A stretch of DNA of 14,767 bases from NCBI GenBank assembly GCA_002371495.1, contig DFIX01000044.1, positions 1 through 14,767 on the forward strand, in the 5' to 3' direction. The DNA comes from Eggerthellaceae bacterium UBA3686 (GTDB lineage: Bacteria; Actinomycetota; Coriobacteriia; Coriobacteriales; Eggerthellaceae). Every line of letters begins with the position of its first letter. Position 1 is the first letter of the stretch. The notes under the pieces were generated by a model. That model worked only from the letters and a program-made list of their open reading frames with translations, ran no database searches and was not told the origin of the DNA. The position numbers and the translations under genes were made by a program. Of this stretch, positions 12,801 through 14,767 are shown in pieces.

Positions 12801-14726
12801 CTATGCCAGCTTGCGCAGGTCGCCCTCGCGGGCGGTAACGCCGATGCGGTCGAAGTATTCGAGCAGTGGGATGGCGTACTTGCGCGAAACGCCCATGGCG
12901 TCTTTCAGGTCGGCAGCCGTGGAAGGCCCGTTCGATTCCAAGTACTCCACGACTGCGTTGCGCAGGCCGGCAAACGCCTCCGCATCGAACGCAAGAGCTT
13001 TGTCGACGCGAACAACGCTGCCTTCATTCTCGAGCGTCCCCAATGCGCGGGAAAGCGCCGACATCGACAGCTCCAACAGGCGTGCCAGTTCCTCGGTCAC
13101 AGGCGGCATCGCGCCGGCTTCGGCAAGCGCCTTGGCCGCCTTCGCCGCGTTCTGCACCTCGAGCTGCCTGGCACCAGCACCAGCTTTCGGATGGCTGATA
13201 ACACCGGCTTCGACGACGGCTTTTCCATCGGCGATAGCCCGTGCCAACAACACGTCAAACGTGTTTTCGTCAACGCGCAGGCCGCTTCGCAGAAGCAGGT
13301 CGTTCTTCTTCACTCCGAGCGATTCGGGCTGCTCGGCGTGGAAACGCATGAGGGCGTTTTCGATTGCCGACAAGCATTTGGCCAGCACCGACGCCGTCGC
13401 ATACAGTTCTCTGCCGCCGTGTGAAACCGCCACGGCGGCCCGCGCATCCACGAGCGCGTCAAGTGCGTTTCTGGCTTCGGTCGTTGGCTCGCCGAACTGC
13501 GAAGCCAGGGCAGCAGCATCTATGGGCGCACTCTGAAGTGCCAGGGCCAATGCGCAGGCGTTTTGGACATCGCCTGCGCGCAGCGCGTCGAGCAGGGCCT
13601 CCTCCTGCGCCGGCACCGTGGTGCGACGACGTGGATGGCAAGCCAGCACGATGCCTCCGCCCAAGACGCGCACCGGCGAGTACGAGCGCACGATGAATCG
13701 ATCGCGCCACGAAAGCGGCAGCTCTTCCTCGAGCCTGATCTGGGCGTAGCAACTCTCGCGGGGCATGAGCGACTCGCGCCCGTTCATCAGGAGCAGCCGC
13801 CCGAACACCTCGCGCGTCCCGTGCGCCACGCGCACGCGGGCGCCGGTGCGCAGCGGTTTTCCCTCGGCAAGCGGGCTCGCATAGCTGAACCAGCAGTCGA
13901 AGCGGTCGGTTGGTTCGATGGTTCCCGGCTCGGCCAGGAAGTCCCCCGGCCTGATGTCGGAGGTCTTCAGGTCCGAAAGGTTCAGGGCCACGCGGTTGCC
14001 TGCAGGTGCCAGGTCAGCGGGCGTACCATGCATCTGGACCGAACGCACACGCACGCGTAGGCCGGTAGGAAGCACGGCAAGCTCGTCATCGGGCGAAACC
14101 TCGCCGCTCCAAAGCGTTCCCGTAACGACGGTTCCCGCGCCCTTTATGGTGAAGACACGATCGACCGGCATCCTGACCGCCGCAGCGCGGTGGGTCGAAA
14201 CGGTTGCGCGCGCCGCTTCGAGCAACACCACCCTAAGTTCGTCAAGGCCCATGCCCGTACGCGCCGAAGTCGGCACGATGGGCGCCTGCGCATAGCGCGT
14301 GCCCGAAAGGTACGTGCGTACTTCCTCGGTCGCCATCTGCACCCACTCGTCATCGACCCGATCGCACTTGGTCAGCGCGACGATGCAGGTTGGAATATTC
14401 AGAAGCTCCATGACCGCCAGGTGCTCACGAGTCTGGGGCATGACCCCATCATCGGCAGCGATGCACAAGAGGGCAACGTCGATGCCGGTCGAGCCCGAAA
14501 TCATCTGGCGCACGAAGCGTTCATGCCCGGGCACGTCGACGACGCTCATCGTCGACCCATCGGGAAGTACCAGCTGCGCAAAACCGAGCTCGATGGTGAT
14601 GCCGCGCTCCTTCTCTTCCGCGAGCCGATCGGGATCGGTACCCGTCAACGCCTGCACAAGCGCTGACTTGCCATGATCGATGTGCCCGGCCGTGCCCAAC
14701 ACGATATTTGGTTTCGATACAGCCAT
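12801..14726 (-). CDS. selB: Selenocysteine-specific elongation factor SelB
   Basis: A 641-residue GTPase that delivers selenocysteyl-tRNA to ribosomes at UGA codons followed by a SECIS hairpin. The GTPase motifs are G14-H-I-D-H-G-K-S21 (P-loop), R41-G-I-T-I-E-L-G-F (switch I), D64-V-P-G-H-E69, T119-K-C-D122 and T153-S-A-R156. Beta-barrel domains II and III follow (about 180-370), then a set of winged-helix domains (about 375-641) that bind the SECIS RNA. Length fits bacterial SelB. The start has AAGGGAG about 5 nt upstream. selA and selD often lie beside selB, and would be outside the window if present. Downstream, no selC is seen. Confidence 0.95.
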   Translation of the reverse strand: MAVSKPNIVLGTAGHIDHGKSALVQALTGTDPDRLAEEKERGITIELGFAQLVLPDGSTMSVVDVPGHERFVRQMISGSTGIDVALLCIAADDGVMPQTREHLAVMELLNIPTCIVALTKCDRVDDEWVQMATEEVRTYLSGTRYAQAPIVPTSARTGMGLDELRVVLLEAARATVSTHRAAAVRMPVDRVFTIKGAGTVVTGTLWSGEVSPDDELAVLPTGLRVRVRSVQMHGTPADLAPAGNRVALNLSDLKTSDIRPGDFLAEPGTIEPTDRFDCWFSYASPLAEGKPLRTGARVRVAHGTREVFGRLLLMNGRESLMPRESCYAQIRLEEELPLSWRDRFIVRSYSPVRVLGGGIVLACHPRRRTTVPAQEEALLDALRAGDVQNACALALALQSAPIDAAALASQFGEPTTEARNALDALVDARAAVAVSHGGRELYATASVLAKCLSAIENALMRFHAEQPESLGVKKNDLLLRSGLRVDENTFDVLLARAIADGKAVVEAGVISHPKAGAGARQLEVQNAAKAAKALAEAGAMPPVTEELARLLELSMSALSRALGTLENEGSVVRVDKALAFDAEAFAGLRNAVVEYLESNGPSTAADLKDAMGVSRKYAIPLLEYFDRIGVTAREGDLRKLA

Positions 14727-14749
14727 TCCGCTCCCTTACTCAGAATGTG

Positions 14750-14767
14750 AAAAAAGGGTCAGACCCC
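14750..14767 (-). terminator. GGGTCTGACCC palindrome with T-run, just upstream of selB (cut by window end)
   Basis: Read on the minus strand, GGGGTCTGACCC is followed by TTTTTT (14755-14750), only 23 bases before the selB ATG. The core is the same as in the palindrome at 1274-1296. The outer arm is cut off by the window end, so the stem length cannot be judged. It could terminate an upstream gene or act as an attenuator in the selB leader. Confidence 0.4.

Overview
This is a G+C-rich bacterial chromosome segment that reads as ordinary core genome. The gene families, the strongly G/C-ending codon use and the dispersed GGGGAGNCTCCCC and GGGTCWGACCC palindromes suggest a Coriobacteriia actinobacterium of the Eggerthellaceae type (Eggerthella, Slackia and relatives). 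That placement is inference from memory; no marker gene here fixes it. I found no rRNA, tRNA, CRISPR array, transposase, integrase or phage gene.

Layout. 46-1236 (-): ArsB/NhaD/DASS-type ion permease that looks leaderless. 1237-1454: intergenic, with a nested palindrome and an unexplained RNA-like fold on the + strand. 1455-2381 (-): WalJ/YycJ-type metallo-beta-lactamase-fold hydrolase, divergent from 2582-4009 (+), a membrane-anchored CapA-family protein. The 3' end of capA overlaps 3967-4539 (-), an unknown four-helix membrane protein. 4540-4819: hairpin-rich gap holding a 53-bp palindromic element and a tandem pair of 14-bp hairpins. 4820-6424 (-): lipoprotein with a Cthe_2159-like beta-helix and a Gly/Met/His-rich tail, divergent from 6527-6820 (+), a DUF1294 membrane protein. 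6841-7416 (-): GNAT acetyltransferase, divergent from 7755-10139 (+), a 794-residue fusion of an iron-containing alcohol dehydrogenase to a DUF2804 domain. 10151-10203: second copy of the 53-bp palindrome. 10214-10939 (-): acyl-ACP thioesterase. 11195-12445 (-): nth and mntP as a tight pair. 12446-12800: intergenic, with a dyad, a weak terminator and a 17-bp inverted repeat. 12801-14726 (-): selB, with a palindrome at the window edge just upstream.

How the genes work together. Most are single-gene units and I see no multi-gene pathway. The only convincing operon is nth-mntP. SelB shows that the cell makes selenoproteins, but neither selC nor a UGA-containing gene is visible here. The strongest leads are the dehydrogenase-DUF2804 fusion, the 1320-1420 RNA-like fold whose G-U pairs all favour one strand, an 11-bp-phased direct repeat in front of the lipoprotein promoter, and palindromes placed 20-40 bases upstream of three start codons.
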